From Dactylonectria macrodidyma (taxonomy: Eukaryota > Ascomycota > Sordariomycetes > Hypocreales > Nectriaceae), in NCBI GenBank assembly GCA_020744425.1, contig JAGMUV010000019.1, forward strand, positions 310,001-374,000: a stretch of 64,000 bases of DNA, written 5' to 3'. The notes under the pieces were generated by a model. The model ran no database searches. It was not told the DNA's origin and was given only the letters and a program-made list of their open reading frames with translations. Positions 20,501 through 32,164 of this stretch are shown in pieces. How positions within the stretch are numbered: position 1 is the stretch's first letter; every line of letters begins with the position of its first letter. The position numbers and the translations under genes were made by a program.

Positions 20501-22359
20501 CGCGTCACCATTGCAAGTCTGATAACTTGAGATGATCCAGACCAATTCTCATGTGGCTCGAAAAAGCTTGATGAAGACACGGACGCCCTACGTTATAATG
20601 ACCCTCTCAAACGGGGCAGCAATACTATTATGTCCTGGGGTATACGACAAAAGTAGGGATGCCCCTAATGAGAGTGTGGGGACCAAGACCCCTTATGAAA
20701 GATGGCGTCTCCACACATTGCCACCTCCAGGGACCAACTCCAAGGTCGAGACGCGGCAGTGGAACATGTCAGATACGTTGGAGCCCGCTAGTTGGGATCA
20801 ATTCTCTTCTGGTGAGGCGAGTCTTTCCTCGTAGGGTAATCCTTTCCCCGTAGGGCAGTTCATACCTTGTAAGGCAGCTCATTCCCCGCAGGACTACCAG
20901 GCTAGGCAAATCGCAGGACTTGCTCCATTAGTCAATGGCTGCTTGGCATAAGGCATGTCAGTTTCTCTACTGGGACGCCAAATGATTCAAGATGCTCCAA
21001 TACCCGCAAAGAGTGGTAGGTAGGAGAGGTACGCGTACATATATTACTTACTCTTGCGAGTCAGACGTCAAGGACTTGGCCGAAATTTAGAGTTTTTCTA
21101 CACTTATGCCCTGTCACTTAGCGAGTTTGAGGTTGATATTGCGGCAAGGTCGCATGAACGGGTCGAACGGAATCGTGTTCCAGATGGGCTTCTTCCCCGG
21201 AGCAGCTAGCCAGGTTTCATCTGCCAAGAATTTGGCATCCTTGCATCGCCGGCGGACTCTCGGGTTTTGGTGCCGCCCTCTTGCCATCACGGACTACAAT
21301 TCACCGCCCAGCCAAGGAGCGACATTACTCTCACCGAGAGGCGTATAGCTCAGAAGCTCGGTATGTCCGTCTTGACGCGGGGCTATCGGTCTAGGGGGTA
21401 GTTGTTCTGCCCTCAGTTGCATCGGAAAATTTAGATGCACACTCGATCTTCACAATCCGGCATATGCAGCAAAGTTGTGAGGTGCATGAGATGGTTATTT
21501 GCTTCCAGGGTTTATCCTGATTGACTGAGCGAAAAGGTGATTGCCTATGAGCCAGATGGTATGACGGCTCCGCAATGGATTTGAGATGGGGACGGAAATT
21601 TGAACACCCGTCACTGCTTTGCCACTATCCGCCGGATGCTCTAGGGTATTCCTCAATGAAACAAACGGCCATATTCAGTTCTAAAGAGGTCGATCTTAGA
21701 CATGAACATTCACTATCTTAGCGCAATAAATTTTACTTTAAATTTTACTCGCTTTAGGCATATTGCGTTCTGATTTATAGCATAACGTGACACTATTTCA
21801 TACACGGCCGTTGAGGACTCAGGGCACAGCAACAGCATACCACGGCCACCATCATTCGTGCCGACTACCCAGCAAACATTTTCACATTAGCTATTTGGTA
21901 TCAATGTTATTCTCTTAACATCTGACTTTGGAATGATACCAGGAGCTAGAAAGCTCACGACGCTCAATGGTAAGAAATTATCCGGCGCTTCAGGGCCTTT
22001 CAGGGCAAGCAAAGAGGCAAAGTAATCGAAGCAAGGAGTGCGTCGGGGCTACTCTAGGAACACGTCTCAAGCATTTATGTCGTGTAAAATCAAGGTCGAG
22101 GAACCTCAGCGGCGCACTGAGCGTAATTAAGCTGCATCTGCCAACTGAAATGCAGAAATCTGGGATCCGACACATGGATGACCTTGAGTGGTTTGTTCTC
22201 TATGTCTCATTCGTTTGCATCAGAGTTTTTGATTCGTTGCTTGCGTTGTTTCCCCAAGTCTTGAATGCCTGGAGGAACTACGAAGTAAGTTCCGGAAGGT
22301 TCCTTAGGCTGACCTTTTGCCAGACATACAGAAAGCACGGACCATTTTGCCAAGTCTTC
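20501..22359. other. Non-coding transition to the AT-rich island
   Basis: 1.9 kb of normal-composition DNA without a supportable gene. It includes the receptor promoter, a degenerate 19-bp tandem repeat near 20.83 kb, and a 156-codon plus frame from 21967 that runs into AT-rich DNA and looks accidental. Confidence 0.45.
20824..20898 (+). repeat. Degenerate 19-bp tandem repeat, four copies
   Basis: The core cGTAGGG / cGTAGGG / tGTAAGG / cGCAGGa recurs at 20830, 20849, 20868 and 20887, each 19 bp apart, with pyrimidine-rich flanks between. Copies differ by 2-6 bases. Confidence 0.5.
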
Positions 22360-25300
22360 GTCGATTTTATAGTATTATTTATTTATTTTTACTATTACTT
22401 TTTACTATTAGCGCCGGCTTATATAGTTGCTTTTTAGTGGGTGTGAGAGAAGGAGACGGGCTTAGGATATTACTATCTTATAGCTTATGAATGTAATTAC
22501 TAAGATATATGCTATGACTTAGCTTTAGAATTCTTAGAATTGTACTAAGGAGAAGTATTATCTTCTTTATTAACTTTGGTTACTAAAGTAGACTCTGTTA
22601 TTATATTCTAATCCTGAAACTAGCTCTTATGTCTATAGTTATGCTTAAACCGCTGCCTTGTCTTATCCTTAAGCCTCTCTAGTTTATAAACAGCGTCCTT
22701 CATTTATCTATTTAATATATTCTTTAGTTCGATAAAATCGCTTTATACTAGTCTTTAGAAGAGATATAGCCCTTCCTACCTCTCTGCTCTTAAAAGCTAT
22801 ATGTATAAGCTTATAAAACTAGGCCTTATTACTATGCTACTATTATGAATGCCTTTAAGGTTAAGAAGGACCTCTAAGAACTGCTTACCCTGGCTTTTCT
22901 AGTTTATTATAGCGAAGGCGGGAGTATATAGAGGTCCTATTCTATAAGTAACTAAGTGAAAGCCTGGCTTACTTCTTAAGTGAGGATTCTTCTTTTATAT
23001 AGAGTTAAGGATAATTACTATTTTGCTTTTAATAAGGAGTGTACTTTTTAAAAGTCTGAGTACTATAAGGTCTATAATATTATCTAACTGGAGAAGAACG
23101 GCTGCTAAGAGGCCTAAGTAGAGCATTATATTACTAGTAATAGTAATAGTACTATAAGTAAGGTTAGGAAAGATATTAACTGCTTTAAAGAGCGCTCTAT
23201 TAACTAGCTTTAACCTAGTAAGCTGGTTCTAGATTATTATTACTAGTATCCCTTATATATAGAAGAATAACCTAAGGGTTAGGAATTGTGAGTCATCTTT
23301 ATAGCAGAGTATGTTATATAGCTCTTCTATATATAACCGCTTTCCTACTTTAGTGTTATACTTTACTATAAAGATCGAGATATGCTTACTCTAGGCATGA
23401 GCCTACTATATAATAGCTATTATATTTAGGTCTTACCTATTCTGGTTTAGAGGTATAATTACCTACAGCTTATTAGTAAAAGACGGCTAGGATGCTTGGT
23501 TATATAAGTAATGATATAGCTATTAGAAGTCTAGCTCGGTCTGCTGCTTATTATATAAGCACTAGAGGAAGCTATATAACCTTATATACCCTATAGTGCG
23601 GACCTGCTTGTAAAGCATAATAACGGTTATAAACTAGAGGAATAGTTTATATACTACTATATGCTTTACTAAGCTCTCCAGTCTCTGTCTACTGCATTCT
23701 CTAGGCTCTAGTAAGAGGAGACTGGTCTGTCTGACTAGTTCAAACTAAAAGAAGTTACTAAAGAAGATAATAATTAGGATCTTACTAAAAGAGCGATATA
23801 CATTGTCTTTATATAGCCTTAAGCGGCTATCTATAAATACTAGCATAAGGCCGCCTACCTGGCTAATCTTATTAATAATTAATATAGTCTTGCTCTTCTA
23901 ATATAGCTTCTCTTCTTCTAATATATTCCTTATAGTTTCTATCTTGTCTTTAAATCTAATATTATATACTAAATAGAGGGTCACTCTACTAATAAGTATA
24001 GCCATATTTCTGCTAGTGCCTGTTAAGAATAGCGTATAAAGGCCGCCTTTTAGCTAGAATATATCCTTAATAGTGTATATAATGCGAGACTTTCTTATAC
24101 TTCCTTTACTATTAATATATTAGAAGTGCTATTTGCCTTCCTCTTCTTAGAGCTAAGTGCTGCGCTTATTAAGGAATACTATTAGTAATAACACTACTAT
24201 TAACTATAGCTTATTTAAGGTCTACTGCCTTACTAGGCTTAGAGTGATGTTAATATATAATATATAAGGGCCGATTTTAAGATGCATCTGACCCCCCGGA
24301 CTGACCCTGCTGGCTAGTATTTCTTCTATCTGAGCAGGCTGCCGTAAGATATCCGGCCTTCTATAAGGCCTATTAGCAAATGAGGAGGATGCATTAGTCT
24401 CCCTACTCTGGATATTTGCTATTATACTAGTGTCTTCTTTCTTCTAGAGCTTTAGTATTATATTAATTTCTTCTTAGCTAAGGAGGCTTATGCTCTAGAA
24501 AGGTGAATCTTAAATGTTTTATAGTATTATATAAAACTATTAGCTATGCTAAGCAGTGGTATTATTATCCTTCCTTATGTTAATTGCCCTTACTTCTTTA
24601 TATAAGCTTTTTAGTACTAAACTTATAAGTATATTCTTAATTTCGCTTTCCCAGACTGCGGATAGGATACTTAGAAAGGCATTATAATATTTTTATAAGT
24701 CGATATTCTTATTATCTGCTCTAGCGCTATCCTCTTCCTTAATTCAATCGCTAAAGGCGTGTGAATTTATAATCTCTTTAAAGTCCTAGTCTAGATTCTA
24801 AAGCTTATAGTTAGCTTAAGCGTCTTCTGTAGAAATGCGTAATAAAGCGATATTATGGACATAAGAGCGAACTCAGTCACTTAGTATTTCTTAGAACCTT
24901 TATTAAAGTCTAGGTATATTATTTACTAGCTTGCTTTAAAACCTTTCCTAAAGGATAAACAGGATAAGATATAAGACTGCATTCCTATTAATACTCTATA
25001 AGCACTTTCCTTTATATTATAGGGTCTTAATACCTACTTTTTTATAAAGTTTTTATCTTATTTATTAAACTTATCTATAAGATAACTATTGAAGATAGGC
25101 ATTGCTGTTTTATTAGGAGTTTAGAGGTATTAAACCTAGCTTTTATAGACTGTTACTATTTATAGAAAAGGAATAGGTATTATGCCTCTCTAGTAAGACC
25201 GTTCTTTCTTTAAGACTATAAAGGACATATAGTTATAGAAGTAGAGGTCTTAGAGGATTAGGCTATAGTATTTATAAGCCTCTAAGTATAGTAATTTAAA

Positions 25301-27354
25301 GCTATTTATTTAGAAATAGATATTATCTGGTTATAGTTCTTAAGTGCTAATAGAGCTTTCTGTAGACCTGGCCACTATTTAGCATAGGCTTAGTATAAGG
25401 AATTAAGATATACCTAGGTCTAAGTAAGAATATTTATAAAGTCAGTCCTAAAGCTAAGCAGGTAGCTAAGTACTTTAGATTATAAGAGCTCTTTACTTAT
25501 GAATATTCAGTTTGCGATATATAGTAAGAACGATTTAGTCTTATCTCCTATTACTAATGCTAACATAGTACCTAGATTGCTTAGTTTCCCTTGCTATTAT
25601 TAGGCTAGATTTAATAGCTCTATAGTAAGGGCGAGCCGCTTCTATATAGGAGTATTAAGCTTTATAGTATAGTTATAGATATAGTATATAAGCACTAGCC
25701 CTTTTTTTTACATAAGAATTATTAATATATTATAGTTATACTATAGCCCTATAGCCATATTCTGATTATATTAATTAACTATATAATAGTCTTGCTTTAC
25801 TTTAAGCAGGCTGTTATTTATAAAGCCAGTCTCTAGCATAAGTCTCTAGAGAGCCTAGAAACAGTATAACTGCGTTTTACACTTTACTAGCCCTGCCTTT
25901 AAAACTTCTTTAATAGAGTATTTAATATATATAATAATATAGTAATAGACCTAGTAGCGAGATGTAATAAAGTTAGCCTTGCGCTTAAACCTCTCTAATA
26001 ACTATTCAGCATTATATATTAGCTTAGGCTTGAGTATAGTAGTCTTTTTACTATATATTACTGCCTCCTTCGCCAGGGCCTTATTTAGGGTTATAGTAAA
26101 TATATCGTTTATAAAGCTCTTGACCTTTGATTAGTATTCTCCTTTATTAGGATTGGCTATATTATAAATAAGATCTGATAGGGCTAGGTTACTATCTAAC
26201 TATAGTAGGCTGTATAGGTAGAGAGCCTTGCGATCATTAGTTTCGACGGTTGTATAGTAATAGCTTATATTCTTATAAATAGATAGTTATTTAATACGAA
26301 TATAATGCTTGAAAAAAAGAAAGATCTTATAAAAGAAGAAGAGTATTAAGCTAAGAGGGTTATAGACTAAGAGGGTTATTACTTATAGTAATATATGTAG
26401 AGTATAAAGTAATGCTCTAACAGCCTTATTATTCTATCTTTTATATACTATAAGCTTTAGCTTTACTAAGTTATTAATATTATTAGGGTTTAGAGTAAAT
26501 TAGATAGTTATAAGGCTGAATGCTACTATTATTAACTAGATCTTTTTCTATATAAATAGGCAGCTCTTATTTAATAAAGGATACTAATTACTATAAAGTG
26601 AGAGTTCTTTTATAAGTATAATAACATTCCTATTTATAGTCTTTCTTATTTTAAACATTTCCTTTTATACTTAGTATAAGCACTTAGGTATTAACCTCTA
26701 GTATATTCCCTTAATATACTAAAACGCTAACTGCTTTAAGCAGCCTTAAGCAATCTACTAGTTCTAAGACCTTACTATTATATTAAATATAAGGAAGGAG
26801 AAGGCAGGATATTAAGCATAATGCCTACTATATTACTATAGAATGACTTTAGCCTAAGACTCTAGGGTTATATCTTATATTTAGGGATTCGCTAGATCTC
26901 CTGCCTCATTCCATTCTACTACTCATAGTCTACTATGGCTATAAGGAAAGTAGCTAGGGAAGGTCTTTAGGAAATAGTCTAAGGAAAAGCCATTAGTAAA
27001 CTTATAACTATATAATACTTGGATGAATGGATACTCTAAGGAGTTATAAACCTGCATTAACGGGGACTCGCCTGTACTACTTTCATAGCTATTATCAAAC
27101 TAGCGCTCTGCTTGCAGGGCTATACTGATAAAGTCTAGCTTGTCTTACTCTATAAAGGCAGCCTGCTCTTTAATTAGGAATATTACTAAAGAGCATAGCT
27201 TAAATACCCGCTCTAATGTTTCTTTAGCTATTGCCTCCTCTAAGCTAGGGGGTTATTATATACTATATATAGGCTTGGATCGTCTAGAAATACACTTAGA
27301 TCTTTTTACTAGTTCTATTATAATATCCTTAACTATTAATGCTTAATTAAGAGG
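22360..27354. repeat. AT-rich RIP-like island, left arm
   Basis: About 5 kb dominated by TA, with CA and TG visibly scarce and AG/CT retained, the footprint expected from CpA-to-TpA mutation on both strands. All six frames are dense with TAA/TAG stops and no gene can be called. It is most likely old transposon or duplicated sequence mutated by RIP and held as heterochromatin. The arm ends where the chromovirus inserts. A slightly GC-richer patch occurs near 24280-24400. Confidence 0.8.
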
Positions 27355-27359
27355 GTCCT
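27355..27359. repeat. Target-site duplication, left copy
   Basis: GTCCT immediately left of the LTR, identical to 34370-34374. A 5-bp duplication is normal for Ty3/gypsy integrases. Confidence 0.92.
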
Positions 27360-27813
27360 TGTGACGGTCAAGGTTCCCAACGTAGTAAACCGTAACCCGA
27401 CTGGTTTATGTTGGCAGCTGAAACGGGGCGTAACGTACTGAGCGTAGGGTGGCGAATCACGTCTGATAATGTCAAGAAGTATTCTTGAGTAATCAAATTG
27501 TATTGAAAGCTGGAGAGCTATCTGGACATAGGGAAGTGGGAATGAGTGAAGCTATATATACTATTCTGGTCTGCTTGGTCAATCGTGGCCGAACGTGCTC
27601 TTGTTCGACCATTTAAGGTTAAGGTTTCAATGGGAGCGATGGAGCGCGAGGAGCGTTGCTCCCTCGTTCCCATCGCTCCTGTCGCTCCATCGCTCCTTCC
27701 CTGATTCGCCCGTGAGGCTGACTCATCAGCCTCGCCGCTTGGTTCTCAAGGTCCAAGGGTTTTGCCACCCTTCGCCACTTGGTCCCTTGGACGCCTTAGC
27801 TTGGGTCGTGACA
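27360..27813 (-). repeat. 3' LTR of the chromovirus (454 bp)
   Basis: Plus-strand ends TGTGACGG...GTGACA. It contains a symmetric TATATATA at 27553-27560, a perfect 14-bp inverted repeat (27633-27646 with 27683-27696) and a 20-bp palindrome around TGACTCA (27714-27733). On plus it points into the antisense gene starting at 27915. Confidence 0.95.
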
Positions 27814-27818
27814 CGATG

Positions 27819-27828
27819 TCTCCCTCCC
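27819..27828 (-). other. Polypurine tract
   Basis: On the element strand the sequence GGGAGGGAGA ends 5 bp before the 3' LTR, the usual position for plus-strand DNA priming. A few bases separate it from the LTR edge. Confidence 0.6.
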
Positions 27829-27914
27829 AATGGTCTTGTCCTCAAGGCCGTAGCTCCCCACTTGTGTTGGTTCGTCAAATTTCCTTTCCTTCGTCCTGTC
27901 ATCATGCTGACAGT

Positions 27915-28596
27915 ATGTCGGGCAGAGTCGTGAAACGTTCGACAGCGCGAAAAAATCGAGAAGTCGAAACTCTCGCAGAGTTCGTTGAAATTTTCGGTGT
28001 CGAAATGACGCCGTGTGCTTTTTGCGCCCGCACCGGGCGTCCCTGCATTGTTGGGCCGGGTTCCTCTCGTTGTTCTGAATGCGTGAAGGCTCATCAATCG
28101 TGTGAGCGCTCAGGTTCCGAGGCCGCGACTCATGGGTGTCCTTCCTTGGTTGCTTTTCTGGTGTTTGTGCTGACTCACCCTCCTAGTCCTTAGAATCGTT
28201 CGTGAGAAGAAAAAGTTGCGTCAACAGCGTTTGGACACTCGAAACGAGTTGGCCGCCCTCCGTAGCTCCCTGGAGTTGTCACAAAAGATGGTCCAGGACA
28301 CCCAGGCTCAAATTATGGCGGCTTTTGCGAAGCTGGAGCGGATTGAAAAAATGGAGGATCATTTGGAGGAGAAAGGTATTCCTGCGGCGGAGGCCATGGA
28401 TGCGAGAGAGGTGGAAGATTTAGATGAATTGGATCGTCTTGAAACGGAGGAGCGTCAAGGTGCTGAGGCGGGTTTCCTGGATGCTGCTCAGCTTCCACCG
28501 GATGTGTTGGATACTATCGATTGGAATTCTTTGAGCTTTTCCGCTGGTTTCGACGCGGTGGTTGGTGAAAGTTCTTCAGCAAACGTTGGGCATTGA
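27915..28596 (+). CDS. Antisense accessory gene in chromovirus: Zn2Cys6-like coiled-coil protein
   Basis: Runs opposite to gag-pol. Exons 27915-28135 and 28194-28596 are joined across a 58-nt intron with GT donor, a GCTGAC branch-like site at 28170 and a TTAG acceptor; joining gives 207 residues. An in-frame ATG at 27816, 3 bp inside the LTR edge, would add 33 residues. Residues 1-16 are basic. Cysteines 34, 37, 44, 53, 56 and 63 have spacing CX2CX6CX8CX2CX6C, exactly the Gal4-type binuclear zinc cluster range. Residues about 77-135 form a heptad-rich coiled coil, and the C-terminus is acidic and Ser-rich. The layout resembles a small DNA-binding regulator, but target and role are unknown. 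Its last 83 nt overlap the end of pol tail-to-tail. Transcription would have to come from the 3' LTR read in reverse. Confidence 0.72.
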
Positions 28597-31500
28597 TGAG
28601 GTGTTTGGCTGGTTCCCAGGTATTTTCGGCGTCGGTGTACCCTTTCCACTTGACCAGGTATTCCAATCGATTTCCCTTTTCCTCGTTTCTTCTTGCTTTG
28701 AGGATTTTCTCTGGCTCGTATTCTCGTTCGTCTTCAACTTCCATATCGTCGTCGTAGCCTGTGTCGACTTTGATTGTTCCTTCCGCTGATTCGAGTAATG
28801 AAATGTTAAAGACTGGATGGAGCTTGACCTTCGGTGGTAAGTCCAATTTGTAGGTGCTGTCTGAGAGCTTCTTGAGAATTTTGAATGGTCCGAGGTATTT
28901 GAAGTCGAGTTTTTTACTTGGGCGCTTTGTCTCGATGTTTTTTGTGGATAGGTAGACCATGTCTCCCTCCGAAAAAGTCGGTCCTTCCGATCTTTTCTGG
29001 TCGTAGTAGCGCTTCATTCGTTCTCGTACGAACTCGAGTTCCGTCCTCAGTTCCGTGTGTAGTTCTCTCAACTTGTCCGCTTCGAGGATTGCTTTGACGT
29101 TTTGGATTCCATCGTATGAGTCTCTATACGGGTCTGGTGTGTAACCAAATAACGCGTAAGCTGGTGTGGTCTTGATGCTTTCTTGGAGTGAGGTGTTGTA
29201 AGCGAACTGAGCCATAGGCAGCAGTTTTGCCCAATTGTTCTGCTCGTAGTTGATGTAACATCGTAGGTATGTTTCCACAATCTGGTTGACTCGTTCCGTC
29301 TGTCCATCTACCTGGGGTCGGTAGGCCGTTGACATTCGTGGGTGCAGTCCTAGTTGAGCCATGAGGCCTTTCCAGAACTTAGAATCCAATGTTGATCCTC
29401 TGTCAGAGATGATCTCGTCAGGCATTCCGTGTACGCTAACAATATTTCGCATGAATATGTAGGCAAGCTGTTCGGAATCCGTCTGTTCGTTGAATGGTAG
29501 AAAATAGGAAAACTTCGTTAATCGGTCAACGATTACGAGTATGCTGTCGTAGTGTACTCCTGTAGCGGGGTCTTCTGAAATCGGTAGTTTGGTAATAAAA
29601 TCCATAGTGATCGATTGCCAAGGTCGCTCTGCGACTTCCAATGGCTTGAGCTTGCCGTAGGGCTTATGCCGTCGTGCTTTGGTGCGTGCACACAAGTCAC
29701 ATCGTTGTAGTACCGTCTGCACCACGTTTTTCATTTTCGGGAATTCATAGGTTCGTTTGAGTCGTTCCATCATCTTGGCTATTCTGGGATGTCCGTGCAG
29801 TCTGTGTTCATGGATGTGTTTGACCAGAGCTTCTTGAAGGTGTGTTGGTACTTGCATTTTCCCCGTTTTTTCTTCTTCTGCAATGTCCTGGTTGTGTTCG
29901 TAAATCCCATGGAACAGTTGTTCTTCCGTGATTTTGTCGATAAAAGCGATTCTTCGAGTTTCCATGAGTTTTGCCTGCTGGATGTAGGCTACTTGTCGTT
30001 GTTCATAGTGACCTTCTGGCGTCTGGTGCAGGATTTGATCTTGCACAATGGTTTGTTCTGTCTTGAAGTCACTTCGTCGGCTGATAGCGTCAGCTCGTCC
30101 GTTCTCTGATCCTTTCCTGTGGATGATGGCATAGTCGAATTCAGAGAGGTATTCAGCGTATCTGAGTTGCCTTCCGCTGAGTTTTTGTGTCGTTGCAAAA
30201 TGGGATATGTTCTTGTGGTCTGTGTAGACCTTGACCTTGTGCTGACTTCCTAGGAGATAGTGTCGAAATTCCTTAAAAGCATTGACAATTGCAAGAAATT
30301 CTTTGTCGTAGATAGGATAGTTGAGCTCGGCTCCGTGTAGTTTTCGTGAATAGAAGGCTATTGGATGTAGCTTGCCATTTCCATCTCGTTGTCCAACTTG
30401 GGCCCCTAATGCGTAGTCTGACGCATCAGTCTCTAATTCGACTTCTTTGGCGGGGTCGAATGTGGCTAGAACGGGTTCTTTCAGGATTGCCTCCTTGAGT
30501 GCTTGGAACGCTTCTTCTGCCTTTTGGGTCCAGATGAATCTTGTCTCCTTCTTTGTAAGTTCAGTCAACGGTATTGCGATTTTCCCAAAATTGCGTATAA
30601 ACCTTCGGTAGTAGTTTGCGAATCCTATGAAGGATTGTACTTCCTTAAGGTTCTTCGGTCGTGGCCAATCTCTGACGGCCGCTATCTTCTTGGGGTCCAT
30701 CCGAATTTCGTTCGGGCTGATGATGTGTCCCAAGAATTCTACTTCGTGTGTGTGGAATATGCTTTTCTCGGGTTCGACGAGTAGGTTTGCATCTTGGAGT
30801 GCCTTGAGAACTTTATGGACGTGTTCCGTGTGTTCTTCTTCCGTTTCTGAAAAGATTAGGATGTCGTCCAGATAGCATACCACAAAGTCGTCGAGATGTT
30901 CTCTCAGCACGTGGTTGATCATTCGCTGAAATGCCGCTGGTGCGTTTGTCAAGCCAAACGGCATGACTGCGTATTCAAACAGTCCGAATTTCGTTCGAAA
31001 TGCTGTTTTCCATTCATCTCCTTCCTTGATACGGATAAGGTTGTAAGCTCCCTTGAGATCTAGAGCTGTAAACCATTTCTTGTTGTGCAGTCTGTCTCGT
31101 AGCTCTGTGACTAGGGGCAACGGCGTTCGATCCTTGAGGGTAATGTCGTTGAGTTGCCGATAGTCGATAACGAGTCTGAGTTTTCCATTCTTCTTGGGCA
31201 CAAACATGACTGGGTATCCTGCCGAGGACTTGGAGATTCGGATGTATCCTTTCCTCAGCATGTCTTGGAGGTATTCCTTCAGCGTTCGTAGCTCCACTTC
31301 GTTGAGGTTGTAGATGGGATAGAACTTTGGTTTTGTTCCAACTTTTAGTTCTATTTCGAGGTCCCATTCGCTGTGTTCTGGTAGTCCGGTTTCCAGTTCT
31401 TCTTCAAACAGCTTCTGATAGATGCGGTACTGCAAGGGTACGTTCTTGAGCCTTTCTTGTTTGTTGGTTGGTGTATGTCCTCCTTCGAAAGCTTTCTTCT

Positions 31501-32164
31501 GAAGCTCGAGGACTTCATCCATTTGCTTGAGTTTGCGTTTGACGAAAGCAATGGTTCTTCTAGTGCGGTTTGCTTCTTTTCTCGCACTGATATGTCGTGT
31601 CCCTTTGGGTGGTGAGGGGGTTCCTTCCTCATGCCATCCTTCTCCGTCGTCATCGGTAGAAGGTTGAGATCTCAATTCATCGTCTGACTCGTCGTCATCG
31701 TTGGAGAGTGCGTCGTTCCATTGCCGCACCTGGCCAGTTCTCCAATCAATCCATGGGTTGTACTTGTACAGCCATTTGTAACCTAGGACCAAATCGTGGC
31801 TCATGGCAATCACATCGAACGTGATTCCTTGATTTCTTTCGTCGATTTGGACTTTGAGGTGATCAATCTCTCGGTCTACTCGTCCTCCATTCGAGGTGAA
31901 CGGTTGTCCCTCCAGGTTCTCGGCTCTGTACGGTCTCTTCTTGTACTTCCATCTGAGTCCAAGTTCGTTGACCACTTCGGGGTCCATGTAGTTCTCTTCT
32001 GCACCGCTGTCTACCAAAGCGTTATACTCCTTTCCGCGTATTCGTACTGAGAGGTTGAACGACTTCTGTCGCTGTCCGGGTTTTCCTGCACTTCTGAGTG
32101 CCCTTGTAGGGAGTTCTTCCCTAATTTCGCCCGCCTGCGGCCCTCCTACAGGTGGCGTTCGTCG
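28514..32164 (-). CDS. pol: Pol polyprotein with chromodomain (expressed by -1 frameshift)
   Basis: About 1,216 residues after the shift at 32164. Domains in order: aspartic protease (VDSGAEENY, near 32011), reverse transcriptase with LDLKGAYN, MPFGLTNAP and catalytic YLDD (30863-30874), RNase H (TDAS, YDKEF, TDH, ADA), integrase with HHCC zinc domain and DDE residues (MDFITKL, SDRGS, DGQTERVNQ), and a C-terminal chromodomain (about 28560-28720, EYLVKWKGY and NTWEP). There is no internal stop and all catalytic residues are present. This order defines Ty3/gypsy chromoviruses. The chromodomain reads methylated H3K9 and targets integration to heterochromatin, matching its place in an AT-rich island. 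It overlaps gag by 19 nt beyond the shift and the antisense gene by 83 nt. Confidence 0.95.
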   Translation of the reverse strand, partial: RRTPPVGGPQAGEIREELPTRALRSAGKPGQRQKSFNLSVRIRGKEYNALVDSGAEENYMDPEVVNELGLRWKYKKRPYRAENLEGQPFTSNGGRVDREIDHLKVQIDERNQGITFDVIAMSHDLVLGYKWLYKYNPWIDWRTGQVRQWNDALSNDDDESDDELRSQPSTDDDGEGWHEEGTPSPPKGTRHISARKEANRTRRTIAFVKRKLKQMDEVLELQKKAFEGGHTPTNKQERLKNVPLQYRIYQKLFEEELETGLPEHSEWDLEIELKVGTKPKFYPIYNLNEVELRTLKEYLQDMLRKGYIRISKSSAGYPVMFVPKKNGKLRLVIDYRQLNDITLKDRTPLPLVTELRDRLHNKKWFTALDLKGAYNLIRIKEGDEWKTAFRTKFGLFEYAVMPFGLTNAPAAFQRMINHVLREHLDDFVVCYLDDILIFSETEEEHTEHVHKVLKALQDANLLVEPEKSIFHTHEVEFLGHIISPNEIRMDPKKIAAVRDWPRPKNLKEVQSFIGFANYYRRFIRNFGKIAIPLTELTKKETRFIWTQKAEEAFQALKEAILKEPVLATFDPAKEVELETDASDYALGAQVGQRDGNGKLHPIAFYSRKLHGAELNYPIYDKEFLAIVNAFKEFRHYLLGSQHKVKVYTDHKNISHFATTQKLSGRQLRYAEYLSEFDYAIIHRKGSENGRADAISRRSDFKTEQTIVQDQILHQTPEGHYEQRQVAYIQQAKLMETRRIAFIDKITEEQLFHGIYEHNQDIAEEEKTGKMQVPTHLQEALVKHIHEHRLHGHPRIAKMMERLKRTYEFPKMKNVVQTVLQRCDLCARTKARRHKPYGKLKPLEVAERPWQSITMDFITKLPISEDPATGVHYDSILVIVDRLTKFSYFLPFNEQTDSEQLAYIFMRNIVSVHGMPDEIISDRGSTLDSKFWKGLMAQLGLHPRMSTAYRPQVDGQTERVNQIVETYLRCYINYEQNNWAKLLPMAQFAYNTSLQESIKTTPAYALFGYTPDPYRDSYDGIQNVKAILEADKLRELHTELRTELEFVRERMKRYYDQKRSEGPTFSEGDMVYLSTKNIETKRPSKKLDFKYLGPFKILKKLSDSTYKLDLPPKVKLHPVFNISLLESAEGTIKVDTGYDDDMEVEDEREYEPEKILKARRNEEKGNRLEYLVKWKGYTDAENTWEPAKHLINAQRLLKNFHQPPRRNQRKSSKNSNR

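Noticed and set aside
21380..21450. tRNA-like A-box stretch (GGTCTAGGGGGTAGTTG)
   Set aside because: No matching B box (GGTTCRANNCC) or acceptor stem follows, so it cannot fold as a tRNA.
21967..22437. 156-codon plus frame with a hydrophobic end
   Set aside because: The hydrophobic tail is produced by the onset of AT-rich DNA; no homology-like motif and no continuation.
28136..28193. Reading the antisense gene as two separate genes
   Set aside because: The gap has GT donor, GCTGAC branch and TTAG acceptor, and joining restores one frame; the second piece has no ATG near its start.
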